Assembly: GCF_020921035.1 (NCBI RefSeq)
Contig: NC_063155.1
Span: 10,153,001 to 10,217,000 of the forward strand
Source: Rhodamnia argentea
Taxonomy: Eukaryota > Streptophyta > Magnoliopsida > Myrtales > Myrtaceae
Direction: 5' to 3'
DNA length: 64,000 nucleotides
In this document: piece after piece, positions 40,192 to 54,104 of the stretch
Numbering within the stretch: position 1 is the first letter of the stretch
Layout: each line of letters opens with the position of its first letter
Notes under the pieces: model-generated
Database searches by the model: none
What the model was told of the DNA's origin: nothing
Seen by the model: only the letters and a program-made list of their open reading frames with translations
Position numbers and translations under genes: made by a program

Positions 40192-41660
40192 ATGACCATG
40201 ATGTTTGCCTCCTCACTCATCGCCGACTTCCTCCCCTCTCTTTTTCCTTCCAAGTCAACACCAACCTCTTCTTCTTCTTCAAGCACGGTGACATGGCTTC
40301 GCCTTCCGTCCCAACCCACCGATGCCCACCAGAAGTGGGCAGCTCTCGCGGCCGACGTGGGTCCATTGCCGTCACCTTCGCTTTCGTCGTCGACGATGTC
40401 GACCGTGTGTCCTTCACTGGTGTACGCGAACACCCTTTTCTTCAAATCGACCTATAACGTGCAGATAACGGTGGATGACAACGAGTCGGAGGAGAGGTTG
40501 GTGAATCGGTTCAGGAGAGAGGTCGCGAAGGCCGGCATCATCCGAGAATGCCGGCGCAGAAGGTTCTTTGAGACCAAGCAGGAGTACAAGAAGCGAAAGT
40601 CTCGAGAAGCTGCCAAGCGAAATCGCCGGAGGTATTCTTTTTTTCTCTTTTGTTCAGGTTCTTGAACAAGATCTTTGTTTGAGAATTCGCAGCTGCGGTA
40701 TTTGATTTTTGCAAGTTCAGCTTCATGTAAATTGCGATTGATCTGATTTTTCTGACTTCCTAAATTCAGAAATTCTTTGCATGATTAGCCTCCAGTCCTC
40801 CACTATTCGCTTGTTTGTATGATCTCTTCTTCTTCTTCTTCTTTTGCCTTTTTGGGGGTGAACTGTGCTTCTGTTTTTGTTTTGTTTGAATAGATAAGAG
40901 AACGGTAGTTCTTGGTGCATAAGAAAGTCACATTGTAAAGCTGTTATCAGACTACAATGACCAGCCGAATTCTGAAGAAAAACTGGATGGTAGGCTGGTA
41001 GCATTGAAATTAGGTCGTCACTAATAGCAGAATCCCAGAGCTAGTTTGAGATTTAAGTCGATCACTTCTCTTCATAGCTAGCAAGCATGTTTTGTCAAAC
41101 TAGCCAATATCATTCCATGATAGCCAGGTAGCCAATAAAATACATGACTAGGGAGTGATAACCTGAAGTTATTCTTGGTAATGAGGATTGATAGGTTAAA
41201 AGTCAAGTTAATTGCAGAATCTGGGCAAAGAATCAGTCTTTATGGGTGAAAATCAATGCCCTGTCACTGTTTCAGCATATCGATGCAATTGTGTTAGAAG
41301 CAAACTTATTTGCTTTGGAAATTGTCATGCATGAGAAATATTTGTCATTTTGAAATGTATCTAGTCAAATCCTTCTACTCTCTTGGTGATGGTGATGAAA
41401 AAGCATAACTATTTATCGTAATGTTGGGTCAAAAATTTTTGGTAGTTGAAGCTCATAATCTGTTGATATGCGTATCACACTTGCGCATTTGACCAGTTGA
41501 GACTTCCCAATAACATTTCTCACTTTTTTTATAAACGCTGCCCAGGCGCCCTCAAGCTAGAATTGCAAAGCAGGCTAAACCAGAGATGCCAAAGAAAAAA
41601 AGGGCCAATGACGATGAAGATGATAACTGGGACCTTCCTCAAGGAGTTCTTCCATACTGA
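40192..41660 (+). CDS. GHS1: chloroplast 30S ribosomal protein bS21c (GHS1-like), 184 aa
   Basis: A small-subunit ribosomal protein of the plastid. The Arabidopsis counterpart is GLUCOSE HYPERSENSITIVE 1. Two exons: 40192-40631 and 41546-41660, with a 914-bp GT-AG intron splitting an Arg codon. The first 85 or so residues are Ser/Thr/Pro-rich with few acidic residues, as in plastid transit peptides (FPSKSTPTSSSSSSTVT). The S21 domain starts at YNVQITVDDNESEERLVNRF, with the basic helix RREVAKAGIIRECRRRRFFE and the Arg-rich run AAKRNRRRRPQAR across the splice junction. The tail ends in DDEDDNWDLPQG, as in the plastid form. The start at 40,192 (MTMMFASS) was chosen over the upstream in-frame ATG at 40,102; the ATG at 40,201 is equally plausible. 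Confidence 0.9.
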
Positions 41661-42640
41661 CTGATGTTTACGCACTGAAACGAGATACTACCAATGTTAG
41701 TTGAGAAGATACTAGATGAATGGCATAGTTCTGGTGTAAGCAGCTGTGAAGAGGAAGCACCGATTCTAGCAATGAATGGCTCATAGTGCTTTGTTGAGAG
41801 AGAAATTTAATCACATTATTGAGTTCCAGAGCAGTGGACTGGAGAGGGAAAAATAAATGCAATAGCCAAATGATGATGAGCAACATCAGTCAACCATAAG
41901 CTTTGAGAGAGTTGCATAATGTTCTTTTGGCCTGGCTGAGATGGATTAATGTGAACGGCATTGACATGCTAATACTCTCCAAAGACCATCTTTGTTTCAG
42001 ACTTGAGTGAATTTCACTGTTTCTATTTTGTTGACAATCATATGCACTTGATCATTTTCTTTCACTTCCTTGACTGTGTAAATTCTTTTTGGTATGTTTT
42101 AGACTTTTACCAACAATGTTGGTCCGTGTAGGATACCAGCGTTTTTTGTTTCAATTGGAGTGGATTTGTGGTGACAGAAAGAGGGGACGCAGCAACCAGA
42201 CCTCATGCTTGCTCGCAAACTCTTCATTCTCAAGCACCCCTTGGTTGGAGTTTGTATCGGAGCCAAGGTCCTTGAATATATCAAAGACGATGGTAAAACA
42301 TTTCAGCTACTCATACATTTCTTCAAGCTGCAGTCTCTATTTTGATTTTTCTGTTGTTTTGATGTTGTACGGACTCGTTGGATGAGATGTTTGTTTTGAG
42401 GAGTTCGTGTGAGAGGGATCGGAAAGTTACTTGGAGTCAACGCAAACGTTATGCAAAATAAAAAAGCTTAATTAAGACACTTGACAAGTACTGTACTTCT
42501 TTATGCGGCAAAGCTATCCGAGTGACATTGTCTCGGAAGAGCTAAATGTTGATTTGCGTGGTTGTTCTTTGGATTTTTTTAACAAATGAGAGAGATATGT
42601 TGATACTAATTTTGAGTTACTAGTTGTGGCTCTATCAGCG
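41661..42640. other. intergenic DNA, no gene seen
   Basis: The bS21c 3' UTR is probably in the first part. A 98-codon frame at 42,089-42,385 has no family resemblance. The duplicated block upstream of GAPDH starts near 42,650. Confidence 0.5.
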
Positions 42641-43007
42641 TGAGACTGGGAGCGAGAAAGACAAGAGTCCGAGCTGAAGAGATGGCTTTTGAGTTTTTGT
42701 GGGCAATGTCGTGGCTGTGTCCTGACTTTCTCTTTGTTCCTTCTTCTTCCCATTAGTGTCTCGGGCACCGAACATTAACTGGGTTCGAAGCACTTAAAGC
42801 CTGTTGAAGAGAGTGATCTAGGGGTATGGAGCGCAGAATCGAAGTATGGACCGACCCTAGCTGCTCTGAAGGTGAAGGAAAATGCATTACCTGGAATATG
42901 GTCATCTGCTGTTGCATTGTAGAGTTAATGCACCTTTTACTTGGGGGTTCCTCTTCTCTTGTGGATGTCTTGCATCGACTGATATGGATATGTTACAGAG
43001 TCCAAAG

Positions 43008-45900
43008 TAGAGGGGGTCATTTGGGCCCGTGGGCCCGGAACCGGCCCGTTGACCGGGCCCACGGTTCCGGAATCGTGGAAACCAGCCCGGAACCGGCAGT
43101 TCCGGGCCGGTTCGAACAAAAAAAAAAAAAAAAAAAAAAAGGGCCCGGGGCGGAGAGCCGTTGGGCTCTCGCCCCGGGCCCGCCACTACCTACCCCCTCT
43201 TCTTTGGCGTTGGCAACGGCTCTTTGGCCGTTGCTTTATAATAATTAAAAAAAAAAAATTAAAAATAATTCTTGCCTATAAATACATATGCTTCCCATTT
43301 CATTTTGTAAATTCTTCGAACAATCTCTCGAATTCTCTCGAAATCCTCTCAAATCGCTCAAATTCTCCCAATTCTCTCAATCCGGCTCAATTCTCTCAAT
43401 CGGATTTCCGATCAATTCTCTCAAAATGGCAAGTGGAAGCAAAAATGCGACAAGGGCAAGATGACTATGGAAGATTCCGGTATCCCATTCCCGAATATGA
43501 TCCTCGTGAGTATGCAAGTTGGGAAGACGACGACGATAATATCAACTATGTCCCGATTTGAACATCGAGCACATCCCAACACAAGAAAGTCTTCATCCTC
43601 CCACTGGTGTCGAAGAAACGTCAACGGCAAATGGCCGGAATGGAAGGGCCGAGATAATACATCGGACTTGTGGCTACACTTCGACAAGGTGCGTGATGAA
43701 GTTGAAAGTAAGTATAATGTAATGTAAATATTGTTCGCAAACATATAAATTTACGAAAGAAGACGGCTACGGAACATTGCATTTGACGAAAAACATCCAA
43801 CGCAAGCGGGGCTCGACAATACGCAACAACAAATTTTGTACGCCACTTCTAAGCCTCATCCTTTATTTCGTTTTTTGAAGCACTTTATAAACAAACATTA
43901 GGTGAATATGTTGCCCTTGATCATGCTCCGTTTAATTTGGTGAAAATTTTAATATGAAATATTTGATAAATACTGCGTTGGTTCCAAGCGCCAACTATTC
44001 CAAAAATACTCTTAAGCGAAGTTTTTCATCTTTATAAAAAAGGAAAAAATCTTTAGCAAAATATTTTGCGGAATTAATGGACGTGTGCTATAGGTAGCGA
44101 TATTTGGAGTGATCCTTGGCAAATTCATTCTTATATGGGTGTCGCGTGTATTGGATAGATGACAATTGGATGATTCAAAAAGACTTATTGTATTCGAGTT
44201 TTTGATGAAAGCCATTCGGCTCATAATATTTATAGAATAATTAGACAAGTTTTAGAAGAATATAATTTAATAAATAAAGTATTTTCAATTGGTTTTGATA
44301 ATGCCGCCGCAAATGCCGCCGCAAATACCGCTTCTATTCCCGAATTAGAAAATATTTGCAAACCCACTTTTGGCGAACAATTTTTTCACATTAGATGTGT
44401 TTGTCATGTTTTAAATTTATGTGTACAAGATGGTTTACGAACTCTTGACACTTCTCTCGCCCCAATAAAAAGTGCAATTAAATTTTTATGGAGTCGTCCC
44501 CAATGTATGAAATCATGGGGAAAATTTTGTAAACAAAATGGGAGAAGGCTAAGAAGATTTCCAAAGATATTCCGACTCGTTGGAATTCTACGTGAGTTTT
44601 TCGGCAAACTTTTGAATATAAAGATTTATTATGTATGTTTATTTCACAAAATATTCCCGAAATTACTTTACTTCCTCAACATTGGGACGTTTGCAAGAAA
44701 ATTTTAGATATTTTGAAAATTTTTAATGATGCTACTAAGACTTTATCTGGTATTTATTATCCTACAACGCATTTATTTTTAATAGAGTGTGTTAATATTG
44801 GTAGTGTTTTTAGTGAATATGAAAATGATGCCGAATTAGGTCGAATTATTTTAGTAATGCGAGAAAAATGGTTGCATTATTATTTGCAAATTCCTCTTGT
44901 CTATTTAATTGGTATTGTTTTTTATCCACGTATTAAATTAGAAGGTTTACAAGATTATTTGAATGTGTATTATCATGATTGTTTACATTTGGAAGATTCA
45001 ATAGATATTTCAAATATATTAGGACATGTTAAAGAATCTATAGTAGCATTATAAGGAGAATTTTGTAGTATATATGGTTTAAGTGATTCTTGATCTTTAC
45101 AATCTACTGCCTCACGTAGCGAAGGTGGTAGTTCACTTAGTAGAGGGTATAATATGCTTAAGAGTATGCAAAAAAAACAAAAAGGGACAACATGTAGTAT
45201 TTCGAATTAGAAAATATTTAACCACTCATTTGAGTTTCGTGATGCGAACATGGTGCGATTTAAATCTTGAAGTGGTGGAAGAGTCCAAATCGAGTATCCG
45301 GTTCTCGCCCTCATCGCTCGTCAAATATTAGTAACCCCTTCTTCAGCGGTTGGGTTGAACAAGCATTTAGTCTTGGAGGATTAATTTTGAACGTTCGTTC
45401 AAGATTAAGCCGGACTCTGTGGAGCTCAAGCTTGTGTCGGCGATTGGACGAGGGCGAAATATCGACACCAAGAGTTAGATCGTGAACACGAATTTTTAGC
45501 GATGATGTTGGAGATACCACCGCCACGGGTACCACAACGGGTAGCGACGATTGACGATGAGGTAAGTTGGGGTTCTCAAGGTAAAAGACTACATGGGCTT
45601 TCGATTCTTTTATCCCCAAAAAAAGATAGGGTTAATGATAATTCATTAAGTTCAAGCCCATTTCTTCTTCTTCTTTTTTGCCCATATTTTATTACAATGT
45701 ACAATTTAATTGTATTTTATAATTTATAATTTATTATATTTATTTTATTATTTATTATTTTAAAAATTATTATTAAAAAGGAATCGGAATGAACCGGCGG
45801 TTCCGAACCTGAACCGGAACCGGCTCGGAACCGGAACCGGAATTATACACGGCCGATTCCTGAACCCGAACCGGCGGTTCCACCGAACCGGCCGTGTGTG
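43008..45900 (+). mobile_element. hAT-family DNA transposon B, decayed, inserted in block X
   Basis: It is inserted between GTCCAAAG (43,000-43,007) and ATCCAAAG (45,901-45,908), which match at 7 of 8 bases. The unoccupied site survives in block Y at about 48,909-48,925 (gagtccaaacggtgtag). The left end starts TAGAGGGGGTCA; the right end on the other strand reads CACACACGGCC, so the terminal repeat is poor. The GC-rich 'aaccggcccg' subterminal words and the interior match element A. An A run of about 22 bases lies near 43,119-43,140. Confidence 0.88.
43425..45555 (+). pseudogene. hAT transposase of element B, decayed
   Basis: This is a close relative of the transposase in element A: the same start (MASGS...), the same reading through the BED finger region (about 43,700-43,780) and a better preserved middle. 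At 44,635-45,054 a 139-codon frame stays open (PEITLLPQHWDVCKKIL, LSGIYYPTTHLFLIECVNIG), whereas element A is broken there by stops. Frameshifts affect the N-terminal and dimerisation regions. It cannot encode an active enzyme in one frame. Confidence 0.8.
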
Positions 45901-46504
45901 ATCCAAAGGGTGTAGTTTTTGCGATTCAATGGGGTCTAGCCTGTAGCAGACGTGGATAGGATTAACATCATGTGGGAATCCTATGCAAATCTATCAGACA
46001 TGGATAAGTAGGCCACTAGAGGCTTCTTCTTGCGTCCTTGTCTTGGAGTCTTCTTTTCTTCTTTCTCTGTATATTAACTCTTCAGGTCGTCCTAAGGTCG
46101 TCACCAAGTGCATGTTACCAATTACCTCCATTTTTACCATTTGGTGTTTGTCCGATCATTTCATTGCACCCACCAACCTGAAGAAAGCATAAAGCAGCTT
46201 CCCTTTCTATCGGTTCGATAAAGGACAATGTGGGGCTTGGTTTCTAATTAGCTTGAACTTCAAGTGAAGGGGAAGAAGGATTGGAGTTTCGGGAAGCTGA
46301 TGACGATTTTGACTCCTAAACAATAACATTAGATGGATTCGATATCCGACGATGAATACCGACACCGTGAGCCTTTCGGGTGAAAATCAATCTTAGCGTA
46401 CAGAACTAGGATGGAAATCATTGTAAATGTTACTGAAATGGTCAAGAGTTCATGTCGATGTATGGATTTAGTAGACGACGTTGCCAATCTAGTACACATG
46501 ATGT

Positions 46505-47022
46505 ATCTATTATCTACCTTTTGTTTTTGTCGGGATAGGATTGGATGGGATAGGATAAGAAATCTAGAGATTTGGCCATATCCTATCCATCATTTGGTAA
46601 CTACTGATTTAAAGTCGGATATTCTCATATCCTATCATATCCTGTGTTTGGTAAAAATCGTATATCAATATAAATGACATATATGCCCTACGTGATGCTC
46701 ATGAAATATTATGATCTTATTACTATAAAAATAATGTTCTCATACAAAAAAAAAGTTGAAAATATACACATTTTATTAGATTTTCAAACCTCTTTGCAAA
46801 ATAAATAAATAAAATGAAAATAGAAACAAATGAGACAAGAAAGTTAGCTTTTATATGACGGATAAGGAAATCCTATCGACCTTATCCTACTCCTCTAGGA
46901 TTTTTATCCATGTTATATCCCCTATATCCGACATTATACTATCCGGGACACCTCCAAACACGGGATAGGATAAAACATATCCTATCTCGAGTTTTATACG
47001 GACGACCAAACGCAGCCTAAGA
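46505..47022. mobile_element. AT-rich MITE-like element with gataggata words (PIF/Harbinger-like)
   Basis: The word gataggat and its inverse atcctatc recur at both ends (46,535-46,600 and 46,860-46,995). The right end on the other strand reads AGGCTGCGTTTGGTCG, resembling PIF/Harbinger MITE termini ('ctgtttggt'), and is followed by TAA. The left end is poorly kept. There is no coding capacity. Confidence 0.45.
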
Positions 47023-47780
47023 GTTAGTATCTCATGTGGGCGGGTCAACTTAGGGTCGGAGGTTTGGACTTAAAATGCTTCGTTTGAGTTATGGGACGTA
47101 AAATTCGAGAGTGTTCCCTAGAATAAAGGAAAGAAAAATATTTTCTCTCAATTTAGGGGGTGATGGTAGAAAACGTAGATTTCACGTTATTTTCGGATGG
47201 CTACTGTCGGGTAGGGCCGTGTAGTAACCTCCCGTATCCGGGGTGAATCATCGGAATTTCGGCTCTAGTATTGTCAACCAGTGTTTTACAAAGTATTTTT
47301 GAACCGACTTATCGGCGACGTATCCTAAGAGGGCGGGTCAACTTAGGGTCGGAGGTTAGGCAAAACGATAATTGGGAGTAGTCCACTGCTTTCTAATCCG
47401 ATCTAGGTGGTCCCTCAATGCCGTCTATTTTTTGGATTTGGAAAAGTGCAGATTCTTAACTTAAAAAAAAAAGACAGATGCTGCCGCCGCCGGTTCTGGA
47501 TTGAGGTTTTCAATAGGTGTTGCCCTCCGTAGTCGAGGGATTCGAGCGCACCTAGCCAGCAACTGGCTTTCACTCCGGCACCTGCGTATACGTGCTCTTT
47601 CGTGCTTTGATGGGTCTCCGAGATCCTTTCGATGACCTATGGATGGACAAGATTGAAGAGGGAATGAAGGCCACGGATGATGCGATGGAAGCGAGACTGA
47701 GAGCCACTTGTCTGGCCGACCACCAGTGACGTGGCCAGTGAAGACTGAAGACTAGTATCGTTCCAGGCAACAGAACTTAA
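47020..47780. repeat. duplicated block A, first copy
   Basis: It carries gagttagtatctc, gggcgggtcaac and, at 47,640-47,700, a stretch ending gcgagactgagagccacttg that recurs at 50,425-50,500 in front of GAPDH. A 27-bp direct repeat (47,038-47,064 and 47,331-47,357) brackets about 270 bp. No gene is recognised. Confidence 0.7.
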
Positions 47781-47889
47781 CATAGATAAATATAAAAAAC
47801 TTGTGGAAAATCACTAATTCATCACTTTGAGTGAATTTACGAATTAGACCAAATGTGTTAAGAAAAATCCATGAACCAAATGTGTAAGA

Positions 47890-48083
47890 TTTACCTAAAT
47901 TAATCGTGAGACACGTGAGTCTCGACGTGTCCCATTCGTTGACCGCGTGTCGGAAAGTCGGACATGTGTTGACTGCGTGTCCGAGCGTGTCCGACCTTGT
48001 CCATGCATGTCAGACACCGACCCATGTCCGACACGCAAAAAATACTTGCGGGGGCGTGTCCGTATAATATAGCCATGTCGGTG
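47890..48083. repeat. cluster of gtgtccgac words, transposon-end-like
   Basis: The words gcgtgtccg, gacatgtg and the inverse cgacac recur many times in under 200 bp. The right edge on the other strand starts ctatgttgcaccgacatgg, like the termini of a dispersed plant DNA transposon. It abuts the captured GAPDH piece directly. Confidence 0.45.
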
Positions 48084-48084
48084 C

Positions 48085-48178
48085 AACATAGGCTCCTACC
48101 CATATCGTATCTCGGGGCTCATGGCCCCATGATCATTTGCTTCTACAGGTTTCGGCAGGATCCCCCGCTGGGTGGCTT
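48085..48178 (+). pseudogene. captured GAPDH fragment (end of intron 2 and start of exon 3)
   Basis: The sequence aligns with 51,023-51,110 of the GAPDH gene downstream: the intron end (tgatcatttgcttctacag here, tgatcatttgctactacag there) and the exon start. The translation GFGRIPRWVA corresponds to [10 protein letters not shown], so a Gly and a Leu of the NAD-binding loop are changed. Only about 95 bases are present, after which the sequence becomes unrelated block Y. Confidence 0.85.
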
Positions 48179-49460
48179 TTGAGGCTTTCTGTGCAATGTC
48201 CTAACTTTCTTTTATTCCTTCTTCTTCCCATTAATGTCTCGGGCACTGAACATTAATTGGGTTCGAAGCACGTAAAGCCTGTTGAAGAGAGTGGTCTAGG
48301 GGTTTGGAGCCTGCGAATCGATGTGTGGACCGACCCTACCTGCTCCGAAGATGAAGGATGATGCAGTAGGCGGAGACGGTACCTGCAATACGGTCAGCTG
48401 CTGTTGCATTGTAGAGTTGATGCACGTTTTACTTGGAGGCTAGAAAGCACCGATATTCTTCGAAATTTTTTATGTCATGTCCGATACTTTTTTGATATTC
48501 TTCGATACTCATGTGATCGGCGCTCCAAACACAAGAGTCCAGCATCCCAACATATCATTTATACAAGCATGGATTAATTTTAAGCATTTTCAATAAATTG
48601 TGAGTGAAAATATAGATTTATCAAATATATATATTTAAGTCATTTATCCAGCCATTTTAAAATTAATATATCCAGTCAGCAAAAAAAAAAAAAAAACTAA
48701 TCGTAAACTCCTAACAGAAAAAGAATAAGAAAAACTCATGGACATAAAAATATATATATTTAATACATATCGTGTTTTAACGTGTCAAAATTCTCTATTT
48801 TTTAAGAAATGACGTGTAGAAATGTTGTGTCGCATGTCACGTGTCGGTATCGATGCCTCTCTTCTCTTTTAGATAACTTGCATTCGACTGATATGGATAT
48901 GGTAGAGGAGTCCAAACGGTGTAGTTTTTTGAGGTGCAATGGGGTCTATCCTGTAGCAGACATGGATAGGATAAAACATCGTGCGGGAATCCGAAGCCAT
49001 CCCTTAGGCATGGATAAGTAGGCCACTGGAGGTTTTTGTCTCGTGTCCTCTTCTTGGAATCTTCTTCCCTTGCTTCTCCGTAACATTGACTCTTCAGGTT
49101 GTCCTAAGGTCGCCACCAATTGCGTATTTTACCAAATTACCCTCCGTTTTGACCATTTTGGTGTTGTCCGATCATTTCCTTGCACCCACCAACCTTCAGA
49201 AACCGCAACCCAACTTCCCTTTGCGTGGGTCCGATTTGCGATGACAATGGGGGTTTGGTTTTCCAAATTTCTTTGTGGCCTCAACTTCAAGTGAAGGGGA
49301 AGACGGATTGGAGTTTAGGGAAGCTGACGAAGATTTCGGCTAATTGGTTTTAGTAAAAGGTATAAAAAAAAAAAATCGATGTGCTCGATTTATGACAACC
49401 GACACCGAGATAAGGCGGAGCTAGAATGGAGATCCACGAAGATCTCAATCTATGTGTCAC
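48172..49460. repeat. duplicated block Y, with a 0.4-kb insertion
   Basis: This is the second copy of block X. It lacks hAT element B, keeping the empty site at about 48,909-48,925. It carries its own insertion at about 48,443-48,855 (from tagaaagcaccgatattc to gtgtcggtatcgatg) that block X lacks. The insert is AT-rich and non-coding, with cgata/tatcg inverted words at its ends. Confidence 0.78.
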
Positions 49461-49689
49461 TGAAATAGGTAAGACTTCAGTTCTAGCCGTGAAGAGAAAT
49501 CTAGTATAATGTCAATCAAAGCTAACACCAAAGGAAAGTAAATAACGTTCGATGTTTGAACTCATATGCTCAGTGGGATTTTACTAAATCACGTTGCCGA
49601 TTTTCCTTGTCGGGTGCCTAAAATGGGACAGTTAAATTTAAATAACCGCTTCCTCTATGACGCATATTTAGTACACTTATCTACGGTAT

Positions 49690-50540
49690 GAGTTAGTATC
49701 TCGTGTGGCGGGGTCAACGAGGAGTTGACTTAGGCAATGCTTAATGACCGGGAGTATTCGCCAGAAAGCTGGTTATTAAGCAGTGTGTGAAGCACATGCC
49801 GATAAATCAAGAGTCGAAATTTTGATGACTCATCTCGTTACTATATGAGCCTACCCGATAGTAATCATATAAAGATAATGTGGAGTTTACATTTCTCACC
49901 GTCACTCCCCAAATTAAGAAAACATATTTTTCTTTCATTCTTCTCAAGGAATACTCTCGAATTTTACGTCTCAAAACTTCGGATGAAGTAGTTTGAGTGT
50001 TGGAATATGATTTATACTCTCTTGCGACATGAAAGCACGTGGGTCTTGCTCCACGCCGAGTGGACATGAGTCTTAAGGGGGCGGCGCCCACTGGACATCA
50101 TAAAGTTTTTACGATTTAAGCCCGTAGTTTTTCATTATTAGTTTGAGTTTTGTCTCATGAATAATCACCGTTATATATATATATTTTTTCGTTTGTAATT
50201 GAGTGGTGTAACAAGAGATGTATAGTGTTATTTATAGTGAAATTTTCTACTAAATATAGCTCTAATTTAAGAATGAATCAAGATAAAATTTCATATCTCA
50301 ATTTTTCTTTCTCGCTATGTTTTACTCATGGCGATTCTAACATTAAGGACTTGCTTAGATCATATCTACTTCATGTGTTAGTATCTCTTGTGGGCGGGTC
50401 AACGATAGGGTTGGAGGTAGGCAAAACGGATGGACGAGATTTAAGAGGGAATTAAGGCCACGGACGTTGCGGTGGAAGCGAGACTGAGAGCCACTTGTCT
50501 GGCCATCTTACGATGATTCATCGGATCCGGAGAACTCCTC
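49690..50540. repeat. duplicated block A, second copy, directly upstream of GAPDH
   Basis: It repeats the block A words (gttagtatctc at 49,692 and 50,379; gcgagactgagagcc near 50,477). It also contains, at 49,820-50,010 on the minus strand, a copy of the segment at about 47,085-47,240 on + (taaaattcgagagt, cttaatttgggg, ctactatcgggtagg-like words). So the same repeat lies in opposite orientations in the two copies. Confidence 0.65.
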
Positions 50541-50780
50541 TCCACCGTGTTCTACTACCTTAGCCTGCGAAGCACAGGGACTGGCAACCGGTCATTCCGG
50601 TCTCCCGCGCTTTTCAACTTTATGGTAATGCCCAATTTCTGGATTCTCCTACTGCTTGCTGCTGTAAGTGTCCAGTGCTTTCTCTACCACAGCCACCTTC
50701 TTCTCATCTTCTGCTGAACTGAGAGCGCTCTCTCTCTCTCTCGCTCGAACCTTTTCGCTAGGGAACTTCCATCCACAATC
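50541..50780 (+). promoter_or_regulatory. GAPDH proximal promoter and 5' UTR
   Basis: This is sequence unique to the gene, directly before the GAPDH ATG. A CT-rich run (ctctctctctctcgctcg, 50,731-50,748) lies in the expected leader. No clear TATA box was found at the usual distance. Everything upstream of about 50,540 belongs to the duplicated repeat mosaic, so core promoter sequence is probably confined to this segment. Confidence 0.5.
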
Positions 50781-53477
<2,697 letters not shown>

Positions 53478-53703
53478 GGGGTGCCAGGAGGGGCAGTACG
53501 TAATAATAGCGACTGTGTTTTTCGTGTCCGACAGTGTGTGTTTGTGCAATAAGAGGGAAGCGTGCAATGAAAATAAGGTTTGTTTGTAGAACGTTTTTGT
53601 CCGGGTTGTCTGATGGGGCTTCGAAATGCCCCAGGCTGTTCTACTTTGCAGAGTTTATACCCTTGTGGATCTTATTATTAAGTTGTTCAAATAGATGAGA
53701 GGT

Positions 53704-53740
<37 letters not shown>

Positions 53741-54104
53741 CTGCCATTAGAGCTTCACTGAAATGAGAAGGCGATCCAGTTACTGGGGGTGAGGGTGTTC
53801 TTCGTGATAAGAGGCAGGGGGACTTGTTGATGCGGACCAGATGGAGTGGTGGAAGCACTTGTTGCAGAACCACCACCGCAGAAGTACAGAGGTGGGAGTA
53901 ACGACCGTTAGCAGGAGCCTGATGCTTAGTTGGTTCGCTCTGCCCCAACGACTCACCCGACCGTTTAGGCGAGACATCGTATGGGGGATAAGCCATAACA
54001 GTACAATCTACGGATTCATTGATGAAATGGCCAATAAGTTCATTGATCATGAGCTTTCCATAGAGAGAGTTTTAAGTGAGGATAAAGACATCACACGTGT
54101 CATA
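53478..54104 (+). other. GAPDH 3' UTR and spacer with a (CT)n tract
   Basis: The first 170-200 bases are probably the 3' UTR. A CT microsatellite occupies 53,705-53,741. An open frame at 53,841-54,158 is unlike any family I know. Confidence 0.55.

Larger units (their letters stand above)
42650..46420. repeat. duplicated block X, split by hAT element B
   Basis: Bases 42,650-43,007 and 45,901-46,320 together align, by eye, with block Y (48,172-49,340). Shared stretches include gtctcgggcac, gggttcgaagcac, cctgttgaagagagtg, gctgttgcattgtagagtt, then ggtgtag, caatggggtct and acttcaagtgaaggggaag. The block itself has no gene I recognise. It is the first of two tandem copies upstream of GAPDH. Confidence 0.8.

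Noticed and set aside
40128-40445. Minus-strand open frame opposite bS21c exon 1
   Set aside because: It is a shadow of the transit-peptide coding region; the + frame carries the conserved protein.
42089-42385. 98-codon open frame on + upstream of block X
   Set aside because: No similarity to a known family and no supporting exon structure.
42775-42790. tRNA-like word gggttcgaagcac in blocks X and Y
   Set aside because: It resembles a T-loop but no acceptor or anticodon stem can be built around it.
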